The notes under the pieces: generated by a model | The model's input: the letters and a program-made list of their open reading frames with translations, nothing else | What the model was told of the DNA's origin: nothing | The model's database searches: none | Shown here: piece by piece, positions 1 through 7,155 of the stretch | Numbering within the stretch: the first letter of the stretch is position 1 | How the letters are laid out: every line of letters starts with the position of its first letter | Translations under genes and position numbers: made by a program | NCBI GenBank assembly: GCA_030424825.1 | Contig: JAUHWE010000006.1 | Span: 1 to 22,737 of the forward strand | DNA from: Verrucomicrobiia bacterium | GTDB lineage: Bacteria > Verrucomicrobiota > Verrucomicrobiia > Opitutales > Opitutaceae | Reading direction: 5' to 3' | Length of the DNA stretch: 22,737 bases

Positions 1-1595
1 CATCCGATACGCGTGTGCGCCGCAATTTCAGGATTCTCGATACGAATATTGGGCACCGAAAAAGGGATGTTGTTGTGGCCCATATTCGTTTCGAACTCCT
101 GCTGGTGCTTAGGATCTTCACTAAAGATAGATCCAATGGTCGGTGCTACCGAACGATGCAGCCAACCACTGACGCTTCCTCTTCTGTCCAAACTAGCCTC
201 CAAATGCTCGCCCGAAACGGTGTGCAAGTAGTCGTGACGAATATCGTCCTCCCGCGTCCATTGCACTCTAGCCGCCTGTCCCGGAAATGCCTTTGCAATT
301 TCAACGGCTTCGTTAATGAAGTCCGCCTTGGATTTCCGGCCGAAGCCCCCTCCCAGGAGCGTCACATTAATGCGCGTCTTCTCCAACGGGAGCCCCACTC
401 GCTCAGCAGCCTGGGTTCTCGCTGCCTGAGGTGCCTGGGTCGGCGCCCAGATTTCAAGGAAGTTGTTTCTCAACAAAGCGGTCGCAACGGGTGGCTCCAT
501 AGGAGCGTGAGCGATATGCGGCAGGTAGTAAGTAGCGGCATGTTTCTTTCTCGCCTTTGAGAAGGCCGCTTCGAGATCCCCTTCAGAGCGAATCAACTTC
601 CCTGGCTTGGCAGCGGCTTCTTCCAAATTTTGGCGGTAGGCTTCCGAATCATAAGAATCGCTAGAACTGGCACTCCACTTGATCTTAAGAGCTTCCCGGC
701 CCTTCATGGCTGCCCACGTATTCTCCGCAACCACCGCGATGCCACCGATGGGCTTAAACGCCGATGGCGCTAAGGCTCCCTCAATCGACATCACTTTGAG
801 AACCCCCTTAACCTTGAGAGCCTCCGTATCATCGTAAGACTCCGCTTTACTGCCGAACACCGGCGGACGAGCGACTACGGCGTAAACCATTCCCGCAGAC
901 CGAATATCGGCCCCGTAGATCGCAGTGCCTGAAACGATACTCGTTCCGTCCGCACTATGAGTGTGATCTTTTCCGATGTAGCGAAACTGGTTCGGGTTTT
1001 TGAGCCGAATAGCCGTTGGATCAGGAGCGTCAAAGGAGGCGATCACTCCCACCAATTCCGAGAAATCCGCCTTGCGACGGCTACGAGCGTGAATGACACT
1101 GTGATTCGAAGCCCTCACCTCATAAACAGGAACATTCCAACCTGCTGCGGCCGCCCCTTCAATCATCGCTCTTACAGTGGCGCCGCATTGACGCATCGGT
1201 CCATACCAGTGGCGCATGCTACGCGATCCATCGGTATTCTGATTTCCGTAGAGCGATTCGTCTCCCACCGCCTGAACCACGCGGCAACGTTCCCAATCCG
1301 CTTCCATTTCATCCGCTACGACCAAAGCTAAGCTAGTCCGTATGCCTTGCCCCATCTCCGATCGCGTGCAGGTGATATCGACGGTCCCATCGTGATTAAT
1401 CGCCACAAAGAGCTTGGGGTCGCTTTTCGTCCCCCCAGGCATCCCGTCACCTCCGTACTTCTTCGCGGGCTTGCCTTTCGACCAACTCCAGTCAGCGGTC
1501 AACACCAGCGCTGTCGTCGCACTGACCCCTTTGATAAAGCCTCTTCGGCTTATCCCATGATTCTCAATGGAGAAGCCGTGATAAATGGGGTTCAC
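1..1595 (-). CDS. IorB-like molybdopterin-binding subunit of a molybdenum hydroxylase (3' partial)
   Basis: Large subunit of a xanthine dehydrogenase/aldehyde oxidase-family enzyme, closest in pattern to isoquinoline 1-oxidoreductase beta subunits, which hydroxylate N-heterocycles or aldehydes using a molybdopterin cofactor. The frame is open from a GTG at 1595 to the window edge (531 codons), so the C-terminus with the catalytic Glu is missing. Visible signs are a twin-arginine motif SRRGFIK at residues 16-22 followed by a hydrophobic stretch, MGQGIRTSLAL at 81-91, PMEPPVATA at 365-373, WAPTQAP at 383-389 and the cofactor-binding GGGFGRK at 415-421. The GTG start is chosen because it overlaps the stop of the upstream iron-sulfur subunit (GTGA, 4-bp overlap), which means translational coupling, and because the Tat signal would be lost with the next in-frame ATG. 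The substrate cannot be read from the sequence. Confidence 0.92.
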   Translation of the reverse strand, partial: MNPIYHGFSIENHGISRRGFIKGVSATTALVLTADWSWSKGKPAKKYGGDGMPGGTKSDPKLFVAINHDGTVDITCTRSEMGQGIRTSLALVVADEMEADWERCRVVQAVGDESLYGNQNTDGSRSMRHWYGPMRQCGATVRAMIEGAAAAGWNVPVYEVRASNHSVIHARSRRKADFSELVGVIASFDAPDPTAIRLKNPNQFRYIGKDHTHSADGTSIVSGTAIYGADIRSAGMVYAVVARPPVFGSKAESYDDTEALKVKGVLKVMSIEGALAPSAFKPIGGIAVVAENTWAAMKGREALKIKWSASSSDSYDSEAYRQNLEEAAAKPGKLIRSEGDLEAAFSKARKKHAATYYLPHIAHAPMEPPVATALLRNNFLEIWAPTQAPQAARTQAAERVGLPLEKTRINVTLLGGGFGRKSKADFINEAVEIAKAFPGQAARVQWTREDDIRHDYLHTVSGEHLEASLDRRGSVSGWLHRSVAPTIGSIFSEDPKHQQEFETNMGHNNIPFSVPNIRIENPEIAAHTRIG

Positions 1596-2062
1596 TTGGC
1601 ACCCCCCTTCAAGCTCGCGGACGCCGCGTGGATCGCGGTTTTAATTCGATTGTAAGTCCCACAGCGGCAAATATTTCCCGACATCGAACTCTCGATCTCC
1701 TGGTCATCGGGTGAGGGGTTGCGGGCCAGAAGGGCGGTCGCGGTCATCACCTGACCACACTGGCAGTAACCGCACTGGGGTACTCCCACCTTCACCCAGG
1801 CTTCTTGAACCACTTTTCCTATGTCATCCTTTCCGAGAGCCTCAATCGTCGTTATCTTCTTCCCTACCGCAGCGCTAATCGGTGTCACACACGAACGAAC
1901 GGGGACACCATCCATGTGCATGGTACACGCTCCGCAGAGCCCCATCCCACAGCCATATTTCGTGCCCGTAAACCCGAGCACGTCCCGAATTGCCCATAGC
2001 AGAGGCATATCATCCGGCGCATCAACCTCGCGGTCTTGTCCGTTCAAATGGATTGTAATCAT
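1592..2062 (-). CDS. IorA-like (2Fe-2S)-binding subunit of the molybdenum hydroxylase
   Basis: Small electron-transfer subunit, 156 residues, the usual length for CoxS/IorA proteins. An N-terminal plant-type ferredoxin domain carries the first cluster (Cys38, Cys43, Cys46, Cys58 in YGCGMGLCGACTMHMDG and onward). A C-terminal helical domain carries the second (Cys97, Cys100, Cys132, Cys134 in CGYC...NICRCGTYNRIKTAI). It passes electrons between the molybdopterin subunit encoded directly downstream (4-bp overlap) and an unseen acceptor. It has no signal peptide, while its partner has a Tat signal, so the complex is probably exported folded with this subunit carried along. There is no FAD subunit between them, which is normal for the two-subunit IorAB type. 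The ATG at 2062 places the first beta strand (MITIHLNG) correctly. Confidence 0.95.
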   Translation of the reverse strand: MITIHLNGQDREVDAPDDMPLLWAIRDVLGFTGTKYGCGMGLCGACTMHMDGVPVRSCVTPISAAVGKKITTIEALGKDDIGKVVQEAWVKVGVPQCGYCQCGQVMTATALLARNPSPDDQEIESSMSGNICRCGTYNRIKTAIHAASASLKGGAK

Positions 2063-2232
2063 AATGAATTTCCGATTTTGAGGTTACTGGGGAAACGGTA
2101 TCGTCAATGCGAATACACATATAACGCTAATATGATCAATTAGGAACGCTTAGACTGCAACCTCAAACCTCGCCAATCGAGAATTTGGATTGCAGCCAGA
2201 GGAGTTCAGCCCTGATAAGCAAGGGGCACATT

Positions 2233-2418
2233 ATGGAATCACCAGAAAGAAAACGAAAGATCCGAAAGTCCGTCATCGCGTCGATTGTGACTTCTTCCGT
2301 TCTCGCCTTGCTCACTTTTTTCGCCATGCCCGACATGAAGCCTGCCTTCTACGGGTTGATTTGGTTTGGCACCTTTTTTGTCTGGTGGATATGGACCATG
2401 ATGGCAACGCACTATTAG
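2233..2418 (+). CDS. Small two-helix membrane protein of unknown function
   Basis: A 61-residue protein with a very basic N-terminus (ERKRKIRK at residues 5-12) followed by two hydrophobic segments, about residues 14-31 and 38-57, joined by a short polar turn (MPDMKP). The charge pattern predicts both ends on the cytoplasmic side. I do not recognise the family. The start at 2233 is preferred over the in-frame ATG at 2185 because the extra 16 residues are polar and unlike a membrane-protein N-terminus, and a GGGG run lies nine bases upstream of 2233. It is divergent from the molybdenum hydroxylase operon and convergent with purT, so it is probably transcribed alone. Coding status rests on the coherent membrane topology. 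Confidence 0.6.
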   Translation: MESPERKRKIRKSVIASIVTSSVLALLTFFAMPDMKPAFYGLIWFGTFFVWWIWTMMATHY

Positions 2419-2484
2419 AGCGTGTCTATGGGATGTACCTTTGTCCCTGAGGGATCTATTCCACAATAAGACGCACTCGCCAAC

Positions 2485-2562
2485 GTAGGGCCAGCGCTCG
2501 CGCTGTCTCACTAGCCGATTTCTTCGAGAACCTACGCGGCACAGCGCGAGCGCTGGTCCTAC
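2485..2562. repeat. GTAG-headed inverted pair of REP-like palindromes (element A)
   Basis: Two 22-nt arms, 2485-2506 and 2541-2562, are inverted copies matching at 21 of 22 positions. Each begins (reading inward) with GTAG and contains a compact hairpin, CAGCGC-TC-GCGCTG, at 2492-2505 and mirrored in the second arm. This is the layout of a BIME: two REPs facing each other, each with the GTAG foot that RAYT (TnpA-REP) enzymes are known to recognise. The second arm plus its flank shares about 31 nt with element B at 11849 with two differences, so this is a dispersed family. It fills the gap between a convergent gene pair and could also act as a bidirectional terminator. Confidence 0.8.
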
Positions 2563-2572
2563 GGAACCCGAC

Positions 2573-3376
2573 CTAAAGTTTAATGGAAACCGAAGAGGAA
2601 ACTTTGCGGGCTTTGGCTCTAGCGGCTTCGATGTCTTCCCCTCGAGCGAGGGCAACCCCCATCCGTCGCTTCCCCGCAACCAATGGCTTCCCGAACAACC
2701 GCAGCTGTGTATCCGGCTCACTCAAGGCCGCATTGAGATTCCCAAACGCCACCTTTTCGGAATTCCCTTCAACGAGAATCACACATGAAGCACTAGGCCC
2801 GAACTGACGAATGGACGGTATCGGCAACCCAAGAATCGCACGGGCATGGAGGGCGAATTGGGGAAGATCCTGGGATATCATAGTTACCATGCCCGTATCA
2901 TGAGGACGAGGAGACACCTCGCTGAAATAAACTAGGTCACCCTTCACAAATAGCTCTACACCAAAAACCCCCAGGCCTCCGAGATTTCCCGTAACCGCTT
3001 CAGCAATACGTTTGGCATTCTCCAAGGCAGCATCGCTCATGGGTTGAGGCTGCCAGGATTCACGATAGTCGCCGTCTTCTTGAGTATGCCCAATAGGATC
3101 GCAAAAGCTCGTTCCATCCACATGCCTCACCGTCAAAAGAGTGATCTCGTAATCAAACTCCACAAAACCTTCTATGATGACTTTCCCTTTGCCCGCTCGG
3201 CCTCCCTCTTGAGCATAGTTCCAAGAGGATTCAATATCTGCTTGCGACTTGACCACACTTTGTCCTTTTCCCGAGGAACTCATGATCGGCTTGATCACAC
3301 AGGGCATTCCAATTTCCGATATCGCATTGCAATAATCTTCGTACGTATCCGCAAATCGATACGGTGAGGTCGCCAA
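2573..3376 (-). CDS. purT: PurT C-terminal fragment (ATP-grasp domain), possible TTG restart
   Basis: A 267-residue reading frame that would begin at a TTG two codons after the TAA. It holds the complete ATP-grasp module with its ATP loop, metal-binding acidic residues and the C-terminal GAR-binding segment RLFGKP...[11 protein letters not shown]. There is only a weak purine-rich stretch ahead of the TTG, so independent translation is doubtful. Restart after the nearby stop could in principle give a two-chain PurT. Confidence 0.5.
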   Translation of the reverse strand: MATSPYRFADTYEDYCNAISEIGMPCVIKPIMSSSGKGQSVVKSQADIESSWNYAQEGGRAGKGKVIIEGFVEFDYEITLLTVRHVDGTSFCDPIGHTQEDGDYRESWQPQPMSDAALENAKRIAEAVTGNLGGLGVFGVELFVKGDLVYFSEVSPRPHDTGMVTMISQDLPQFALHARAILGLPIPSIRQFGPSASCVILVEGNSEKVAFGNLNAALSEPDTQLRLFGKPLVAGKRRMGVALARGEDIEAARAKARKVSSSVSIKL

Positions 3377-3382
3377 TCCCAG

Positions 3383-3757
3383 TTACTCGGCAGCCATACG
3401 GCGGATCCCTTCCCGATTCATTGTCAGCTGAGTTGCCCGGGCAGTCGGTATTATCGTCGCGACTCCCTCCGCCTCCAATTCCGCAAGGGTATCGGTCGCG
3501 ATCGCCTCTACTTCGGGAATGACAAGATCGGGCTTCTCCTTCTCGATAATCGCCCGGAGCGCTGGCCCGTCCAGCATTGAAACCACATGGGACCGATCCG
3601 CTACCTGCATCGCTGGAGCGTCGGGATAGGCATCCAAGGCAATCACTTCCACGCCGTAGCGTTGCAATTCGATGACGACTTCCTTCCCTAATTCTCCAGA
3701 GCCGCAAAGCAGGGCTTTTTTTGCTGTAGAAGTGAACGGCGTTCCGATTGTAGTCAT
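3383..3757 (-). CDS. purT: PurT N-terminal fragment (PreATP-grasp domain)
   Basis: The 124-residue product made if the TAA terminates. It is the Rossmann-like PreATP-grasp domain, which in PurT contributes part of the GAR site ([10 protein letters not shown] matches the IPEIEAIATD region of the E. coli enzyme). It ends exactly at the junction to the ATP-grasp domain, so it could fold but should not be catalytic by itself. Confidence 0.7.
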   Translation of the reverse strand: MTTIGTPFTSTAKKALLCGSGELGKEVVIELQRYGVEVIALDAYPDAPAMQVADRSHVVSMLDGPALRAIIEKEKPDLVIPEVEAIATDTLAELEAEGVATIIPTARATQLTMNREGIRRMAAE

Positions 3758-3871
3758 TGTCGTAGTGAAGTCTGCGTTTTCGGTCGATTCAACTCAAACT
3801 TCTCCGAATCCACCTTTTTTATCCTCAGACGCCCAACCACGCTAAGCCAGTACCCAATGGGAGAATGACGC

Positions 3872-4579
3872 TTACCCCTCTCCAAAGCCTTCCGTCGCAA
3901 TCTCAACCACACGCCCGTTCAGCAACTTGACTATTCTAAAAAGCCGGTTGCTTCCAGAATTGTAATACCACCATGATACATCTGCGGTCCGAAAATGGAG
4001 CGTACTATTTCGATAGGGTCCATAGACACGGACAAGTCCGACTTCCGGCCTGTCCTCTGTTATCGATGGTTCACCGACCTTTCGGATGACTTCATAAGCC
4101 GTGTCCCCTACCTGAACCGTGGTCCAGTTGGGTGCCGTATCACGTTTCCTCTCATCTACGCCAAAACCGTAGCCGATACTTTTAATGGAAACCAGCCGTT
4201 CATTCTCAAAACGGAGAATCTGCATTAACCGGTTGCTTCCTTGATCGAACAGCCATTCCTCCACAACTACCGGTCCAATCAGATCGAAGCTTCCAGCATA
4301 CCCTACAAACCGACTTTCACCAGAGAACAAACCCACAGGATCGCCCAACGCTTCCGAATGCCCGTAGTCTCCTGTAGAATACGTCGATTTCCATTCAGGC
4401 TCGCCTGCCAACAGGAAAACCTTCCCCTTGCTCATCCCTGTTTCGATCACGCGATTATTGATGCGTATTGAACCACCGAAGAGTGTAGCAGCGCAAGCGA
4501 GCGAGAAGAGAGAGATGACAATGCGGGAACGCCTAGCCAAAAAGTTGGGGAAACCGTTAGGCATCTGTGTTGATCTCAT
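3872..4579 (-). CDS. Exported protein with two DUF2845-like repeats
   Basis: A secreted or envelope protein of about 235 residues and unknown role. After an Arg-rich stretch and a hydrophobic signal segment (IVISLFSLACAATLFGG) come two similar units. The first runs from GMSKGKVFLLAGEPEWKS to VEEWLFDQGSNRLMQILRF and NERLVSIKSIGYG. The second runs from VGDTAYEVIRKVGEPS to WWYYNSGSNRLFRIVKL and NGRVVEIATEGFG. The pattern (glycine-started helix, GEP, W-Y/F-x-x-G-x-NRL, then an NGRLV hairpin) matches DUF2845, a BamE/SmpA-like small fold. Start choice is uncertain: ATG at 4579 is used, but GTG at 4597 and ATG at 4564 are also in frame. It is followed by purT on the same strand after about 115 bp. 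Confidence 0.75.
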   Translation of the reverse strand: MRSTQMPNGFPNFLARRSRIVISLFSLACAATLFGGSIRINNRVIETGMSKGKVFLLAGEPEWKSTYSTGDYGHSEALGDPVGLFSGESRFVGYAGSFDLIGPVVVEEWLFDQGSNRLMQILRFENERLVSIKSIGYGFGVDERKRDTAPNWTTVQVGDTAYEVIRKVGEPSITEDRPEVGLVRVYGPYRNSTLHFRTADVSWWYYNSGSNRLFRIVKLLNGRVVEIATEGFGEG

Positions 4580-4597
4580 TTTGTTACACACCACCAC

Positions 4598-4844
4598 AAT
4601 CTCTATGACCGATCCTTTCAGAAAAGGTTACAAGAGACAATCGGAGATTCCTTTCACCACAGGTACCTCGCGTGTTGGACCCTATCTCTGAATCGGTCCC
4701 GCCGCAGTACCCTGACATCTCGCAGGAGCGGCTTTCGCAAGTCCTCCGCAGCGTTCGCGAAAGTTGGAACGCTGCGATTGAATAGCGGGAGCAATGGCAA
4801 GGCGCCAGCACCTGCCCCACTCTAAAGTCTTACAAGAAAGTCTC
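4598..4844. other. Spacer with a strong hairpin
   Basis: No credible gene is seen. The spacer separates two minus-strand genes and contains a perfect 10-bp stem with a 10-nt loop (4747-4756 pairing with 4767-4776), next to a sequence at 4721-4738 (CGCAGGAGCGGCTTTCGC) that looks like a degenerate REP. The stem sits 69-98 bases past the stop of the sulfatase gene but lacks a T-tract, so a terminator role is only possible. Confidence 0.5.
4747..4776. repeat. Perfect 10-bp inverted repeat downstream of sulfatase
   Basis: CGCAGCGTTC at 4747-4756 is repeated inverted at 4767-4776. A second, overlapping pairing (CTTTCGC 4732-4738 with GCGAAAG 4757-4763) is also possible. It has no following U-tract on either strand, so it may stabilise the sulfatase mRNA 3' end or be a decayed REP-type element rather than a classical terminator. 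Confidence 0.55.
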
Positions 4845-6890
4845 TCAAAGCTTCCGAATTCTGGCCTTTCGAATACGAACATCGGAGGATCCCGCACCCA
4901 TCGCCTCGATCACCAACGGTCCCGACTCGCTACTCACCTCGCGAATTTCGTCACTTACAAATCGATTGTTGATCCAGAGCTGATGGCGGCCATCGTGCAC
5001 CCGGATACGATAGCGATTCCATTCCCCCACCTGAAAATCACTATATTCCGCCTCATCTGAAGCCAATATGGGGGAGTACACGACACTGCTAGGATCCCTT
5101 CGATAGCGAATTTTCATTCGCGTCCTGGGCTCCACTTTCATGTCCGCCACGAACTCGAAATTCTCGAACGAGTCTTTTGTCGAGAGCATCCCCGACCCAC
5201 TGCCTATCATCCGTATGCCTCCTCCACGCATCGTGACTCCCTTGGCAGAAGTCCAGCGCCTCATATTATCCAATCTACTCCAGTTTGGACCATCCCGCAA
5301 CTCTACAAGCTGCGCTTTCAGTCCTTCCTTCACGAAGGCGTATTCCGGATTGTCCGCAAGATTGCGCCACTCGAATGGATCCTTATCGTGATCGTAAAGC
5401 TCCTCTCCCCCATTCGATGTCAAGGAATAGCGCCAGCGTTTTCCTCTAACCGAAAAGTGCGGATACAAAGTACTTTCGTAGATCCGATGGTGCATATGGT
5501 TCTTACCCGGTATCGTCGTGATCGCCACATCGGGTCCGGCCCAATCTTTATATTCAGGATTCATGATCAAAGGAACCAAACTATGGCCTTCAAGATCATA
5601 CCCATTTCCATCCGCGTTGGGATCTTCTTTCAACACAAACATGTCATTGAAGGTCGGATAGATATCTATTAATGAAACGGGGTGGCGGCAAGTCTCGCCT
5701 TTAGCCGATCCTTCGACCCCAGCAATAATGAGAGGTATGCGAGTTGAGGGTTCCCAAAGGCTGCCCTTGTAAAGGAAGTTCTTCTCTCCCACGTGGAAAC
5801 CATGGTCACTGGTAAAGAATACAATTGTATTGTCGCGAAAGGGGCTCGCCTCCAATGCATCGAGAATGTCTCCCACCTGGTCATCAACGAAAGCGACACA
5901 GGCCATATAGGCCTGTAGCCATTTGCGAAACAGCTCTTTGTCCTCATGTCGAAAAAGCATTTTGTAACGCCGAAACCCATACAAGGTCTCATTTCCCAAA
6001 GCCGGCGAAACATCATTCAGATCATTGGGGTCCACCGTAGGCAGGACAATCGATTCCAAAGGAAAGCGGTCAAAGTATTCCTGAGGCGCGTACAATGGCG
6101 TATGCGTCTTGGAAATTCCATGAAAAAGAGCGAAGGGCTTCTCGTGCTTTTGGCTAAAAACCGAACTCGTCCAAGCGGTTCCCAGCTCATCTGGCATCGG
6201 ATCCCGATCTTGATCGCTCTCATACCTCCACGGCTTCCCGCTCGAAACCCAGCCCTTGTATCCAGGGATTCCATTCGCTTCATTCGCTGGCCAATCTGGA
6301 ATCGCAGAGATCGGGCCGAACACATGCTCCCATTTATAGTCCATATCCGCATCCACCCCCTCATAGAAGTACAGTTGCTGCGGGTGCGGAAGAAAGCCAC
6401 GCTTAGTTTCTTTTCGCCCATCCCAAGGCCAGGGACCAATATTCCCTCCATAGCCATAATTTTCAAACAGGCCCGTTTGATCCCCATGGTAGATCTTGCC
6501 TGTTCCATAGATAGAGTATCCGCCATCCGATAGATTTTCGATCAACGATACACTTTCCTTTAGGATCCCATTTTCCCTCCAATCCTCAAACCAATACAAA
6601 CTTGTCGTTTGGGGATAAAGCCCGAAGTGCATGCTCGCCCGCGATGGGGCGCAAAGCGGGTCGTTGGTGTGGGCATTGGTAAAGGTGACCCCCTGCGCTT
6701 TCAACCGATCGATGTTCGGCGTCGGAACCAGAGGCTTCCCATCCGGCTGAAGCGGCATGTCATTCAAATCGTCGACAATGATGAAAACGACATTGGGCTT
6801 CGTATTGGCATCTAAACTTTGCGAGACGCAATCTGACCCGTGAGACACACACAATAGCGCAACGACAACAGCAAAGGGAAATCGATTCAT
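4845..6890 (-). CDS. Iduronate-2-sulfatase-like sulfatase with C-terminal sugar-binding-type domain
   Basis: A secreted type I sulfatase that hydrolyses a sulfate ester, probably on a polysaccharide or glycan fragment. From the ATG at 6890 it is 681 residues. A signal peptide (FPFAVVVALLCVSHG) is followed by metal-binding Asp40-Asp41 (IIVDDLND) and the formylglycine signature CAPSR with Cys80, then TGKIYHGD and TSDHGFHVGEKN with further metal and catalytic residues. The sequence order resembles iduronate-2-sulfatases. The last 139 residues (from MRRWTSAKG) are outside the sulfatase fold; GEWNRYRIRVHDGRHQLWIN resembles DUF1080/3-keto-disaccharide-hydrolase beta-sandwich domains. The upstream TTG at 6899 adds only three residues. 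Cys80 must be oxidised by a maturase (FGE or anSME) not encoded here. It is divergent from the next sulfatase over a 265-bp gap. Confidence 0.93.
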   Translation of the reverse strand: MNRFPFAVVVALLCVSHGSDCVSQSLDANTKPNVVFIIVDDLNDMPLQPDGKPLVPTPNIDRLKAQGVTFTNAHTNDPLCAPSRASMHFGLYPQTTSLYWFEDWRENGILKESVSLIENLSDGGYSIYGTGKIYHGDQTGLFENYGYGGNIGPWPWDGRKETKRGFLPHPQQLYFYEGVDADMDYKWEHVFGPISAIPDWPANEANGIPGYKGWVSSGKPWRYESDQDRDPMPDELGTAWTSSVFSQKHEKPFALFHGISKTHTPLYAPQEYFDRFPLESIVLPTVDPNDLNDVSPALGNETLYGFRRYKMLFRHEDKELFRKWLQAYMACVAFVDDQVGDILDALEASPFRDNTIVFFTSDHGFHVGEKNFLYKGSLWEPSTRIPLIIAGVEGSAKGETCRHPVSLIDIYPTFNDMFVLKEDPNADGNGYDLEGHSLVPLIMNPEYKDWAGPDVAITTIPGKNHMHHRIYESTLYPHFSVRGKRWRYSLTSNGGEELYDHDKDPFEWRNLADNPEYAFVKEGLKAQLVELRDGPNWSRLDNMRRWTSAKGVTMRGGGIRMIGSGSGMLSTKDSFENFEFVADMKVEPRTRMKIRYRRDPSSVVYSPILASDEAEYSDFQVGEWNRYRIRVHDGRHQLWINNRFVSDEIREVSSESGPLVIEAMGAGSSDVRIRKARIRKL

Positions 6891-7155
6891 TTCAATCAAT
6901 CATGCATTTGACGCATTGTTTGTACAGCGAACACAATCTCAACTGATCCATTCCAGACACCTGAGACAATCGACACAGTAAGCCAGACAGAATGTGTAGC
7001 GTCATTTGCCCTATCTCTGCTAGCTTGAAGCCTTGCATGCAAAAGGGTTGAATCCTTCCACTCACAAGAGTAATGCAGCGAATTGCCAAATATCCGGAAT
7101 ACCATACGCCTTGCCTCAAACGAATTATACCTTTCGACTAATCCTACACTCTCGA
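6891..7155. promoter_or_regulatory. Divergent intergenic region between two sulfatase genes
   Basis: A 265-bp gap from which both sulfatase genes are read outward, so it must carry two promoters and may carry a shared operator. Short open frames cross it on both strands (the plus-strand one is an upstream extension of the right-hand sulfatase) but have no coding-like composition. I could not assign confident -35/-10 pairs by eye. Confidence 0.4.

Larger units (their letters stand above)
2573..3757 (-). pseudogene. purT: Formate-dependent GAR transformylase PurT, interrupted by one in-frame TAA
   Basis: PurT is the ATP-grasp enzyme that converts glycinamide ribonucleotide and formate to formyl-GAR in purine synthesis. 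Read through, the frame is 394 codons, against 392 residues in the E. coli protein, and aligns without gaps by eye. It has the N-terminal GSGELGKEV (about 19-27), [12 protein letters not shown] (113-124), the ATP-grasp loop [20 protein letters not shown] and [14 protein letters not shown]. The only fault is codon 125 (3383-3385), where GAG-TAA-CTG replaces the Glu-Glu-Leu of E. coli PurT; a single G-to-T change (GAA to TAA) explains it. No other frameshift or stop is present, so this is a very recent mutation, a sequencing error, or a read-through/split gene. TAA rules out selenocysteine or pyrrolysine recoding. Confidence 0.88.

Noticed and set aside
15..560. 181-codon open frame on the plus strand
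   Set aside because: It lies wholly antisense to the IorB-like gene, whose opposite frame has clear family motifs throughout; the antisense translation has no recognisable features.
2239..2721. 160-codon minus-strand frame spanning element A
   Set aside because: It runs through the REP palindromes, the 61-residue gene and the end of purT in a different frame; it has no protein-like composition.
3383..3385. In-frame stop in purT as a recoded amino acid
   Set aside because: The codon is TAA, which is not used for selenocysteine (TGA) or pyrrolysine (TAG), and the family has Glu here.
5946..6533. 195-codon plus-strand and 169-codon minus-strand frames inside the sulfatase
   Set aside because: Both overlap the sulfatase catalytic domain in other frames and have skewed composition typical of shadow frames.
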